Positions 63,697-64,000 of a DNA stretch of 64,000 nucleotides are shown piece after piece (the stretch's first letter is position 1; each line of letters starts with the position of its first letter). A program made the position numbers and the translations under genes. The stretch comes from Amazonocrinis nigriterrae CENA67 (lineage in GTDB: Bacteria > Cyanobacteriota > Cyanobacteriia > Cyanobacteriales > Nostocaceae), in contig NZ_JAECZC010000011.1 of the NCBI RefSeq assembly GCF_016056305.1, forward strand, positions 55,753-119,752, given 5' to 3'. The notes under the pieces are model-generated. The model did not search any database and was not told the origin of the DNA. It saw nothing but the letters and a program-made list of their open reading frames with translations.

Positions 63697-64000
63697 GCCA
63701 ATACTCCATTGTTCTTTGTTGATGCTTTTACCAGTTTGGAGAAATAATTGGCTAATTCCAAATTTAGCTAATGCACGAGAAAACTCAGTTAGTTTTGTTT
63801 ATTTTTGCAATTAGCATAGTGAATGGAATTATAGGTTAGTGATGAAATCTGGTAAAAATCCTACCTATCATTAGCCAATTAACTCTTTTGAATCCAAATA
63901 CAGATTAACGGTAAATAAAGCGATTATCCTTCTAACAAAAGGCATATCTCCGTGATGAAACCTGCGATAGAGGGGACTGGGGGGATGAGGGGGATGAGGG
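63697..64000. other. Terminal intergenic region
   Basis: AT-rich upstream DNA of the 63301-63696 gene. The last 30 bases are GGGGACTGGGGGGATGAGGG-type repeats. No gene is seen before the window ends. Confidence 0.5.

Overview
The window looks like a chromosomal piece of a filamentous cyanobacterium, most likely of the heterocyst-forming Nostocales. Reasons: abundant GCGATCGC (HIP1) octamers; photosystem I subunit PsaD; an orange carotenoid protein; a cyanobacterial NDH-1 subunit NdhD; cyanobacteria-restricted small families (DUF2605, DUF2973, SipA/DUF3148); PAP/fibrillin proteins; remnants of XisH/XisI; and the short tandem heptamer and 'gggaattgggaatt' type repeats common in Nostoc-like intergenic DNA. 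No rRNA, tRNA or CRISPR array was recognised.

Layout. 0-4.5 kb: DnaJ-TPR protein, a membrane-anchored low-complexity protein and two tandem metallophosphoesterases. 4.6-8.1 kb: an accessory patch with a DUF262/DUF1524 (GmrSD-like) protein, a MITE-like element, a VapBC-like pair and decayed xisH/xisI. 8.1-18.4 kb: housekeeping (ndhD, nucleoside hydrolase, thrS, DUF2605/DUF2973 pair, a RelE-type toxin-antitoxin pair, amylo-glucosidase). 20-26.3 kb: DICT-GAF histidine kinase, psaD, trpE, a membrane microprotein and ocp. 26.5-30.5 kb: pentapeptide-repeat protein, a broken Argonaute gene, a Uma2 protein, purQ and purS separated by a MITE with intact target duplication. 31-38 kb: orphan small gene, a Fur-family regulator (Zur-like), NfeD-SPFH operon, PP2C phosphatase fused to a probable pseudokinase, PAP/fibrillin and pentapeptide proteins. 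38-48.9 kb: aroB, Uma2, a second PAP/fibrillin, a 1.35 kb repeat-filled gap with an IS remnant, Ser/Thr kinase, glycosyltransferase-TPR, MASE1 hybrid kinase and a GalU-like enzyme. 49-57.4 kb: the most interesting block (below). 57.7-63.7 kb: sipA, a 1635-residue hybrid kinase carrying repeat DNA in its reading frame, and a small anchored stress-like protein.

The strongest candidate for a little-described system is the four-gene minus-strand cluster at 49018-52557. It encodes two TIGR04222-type membrane proteins with Cys/Ser/Gly-rich C-terminal tails, a DUF692 (MNIO) iron oxidative enzyme of the class that modifies cysteines in ribosomal peptides, and a small partner protein that overlaps the enzyme gene. 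The enzyme could modify the cysteine tails of the membrane proteins. A nearly identical 25-bp block lies about 100-120 bp upstream of this operon and also upstream of a NarL-type two-component operon (54511-56438), which diverges from a Spy/CpxP-like periplasmic gene. This suggests, but does not prove, shared envelope-stress control.

Several genes are visibly broken: a long-type Argonaute lacking its N-terminal half and interrupted by an in-frame TAA before its last catalytic Asp; xisH/xisI fragments; a small membrane protein with TAG where I expect a Trp codon; and a transposase tail. Two signalling genes appear to have absorbed palindromic repeat DNA in frame.
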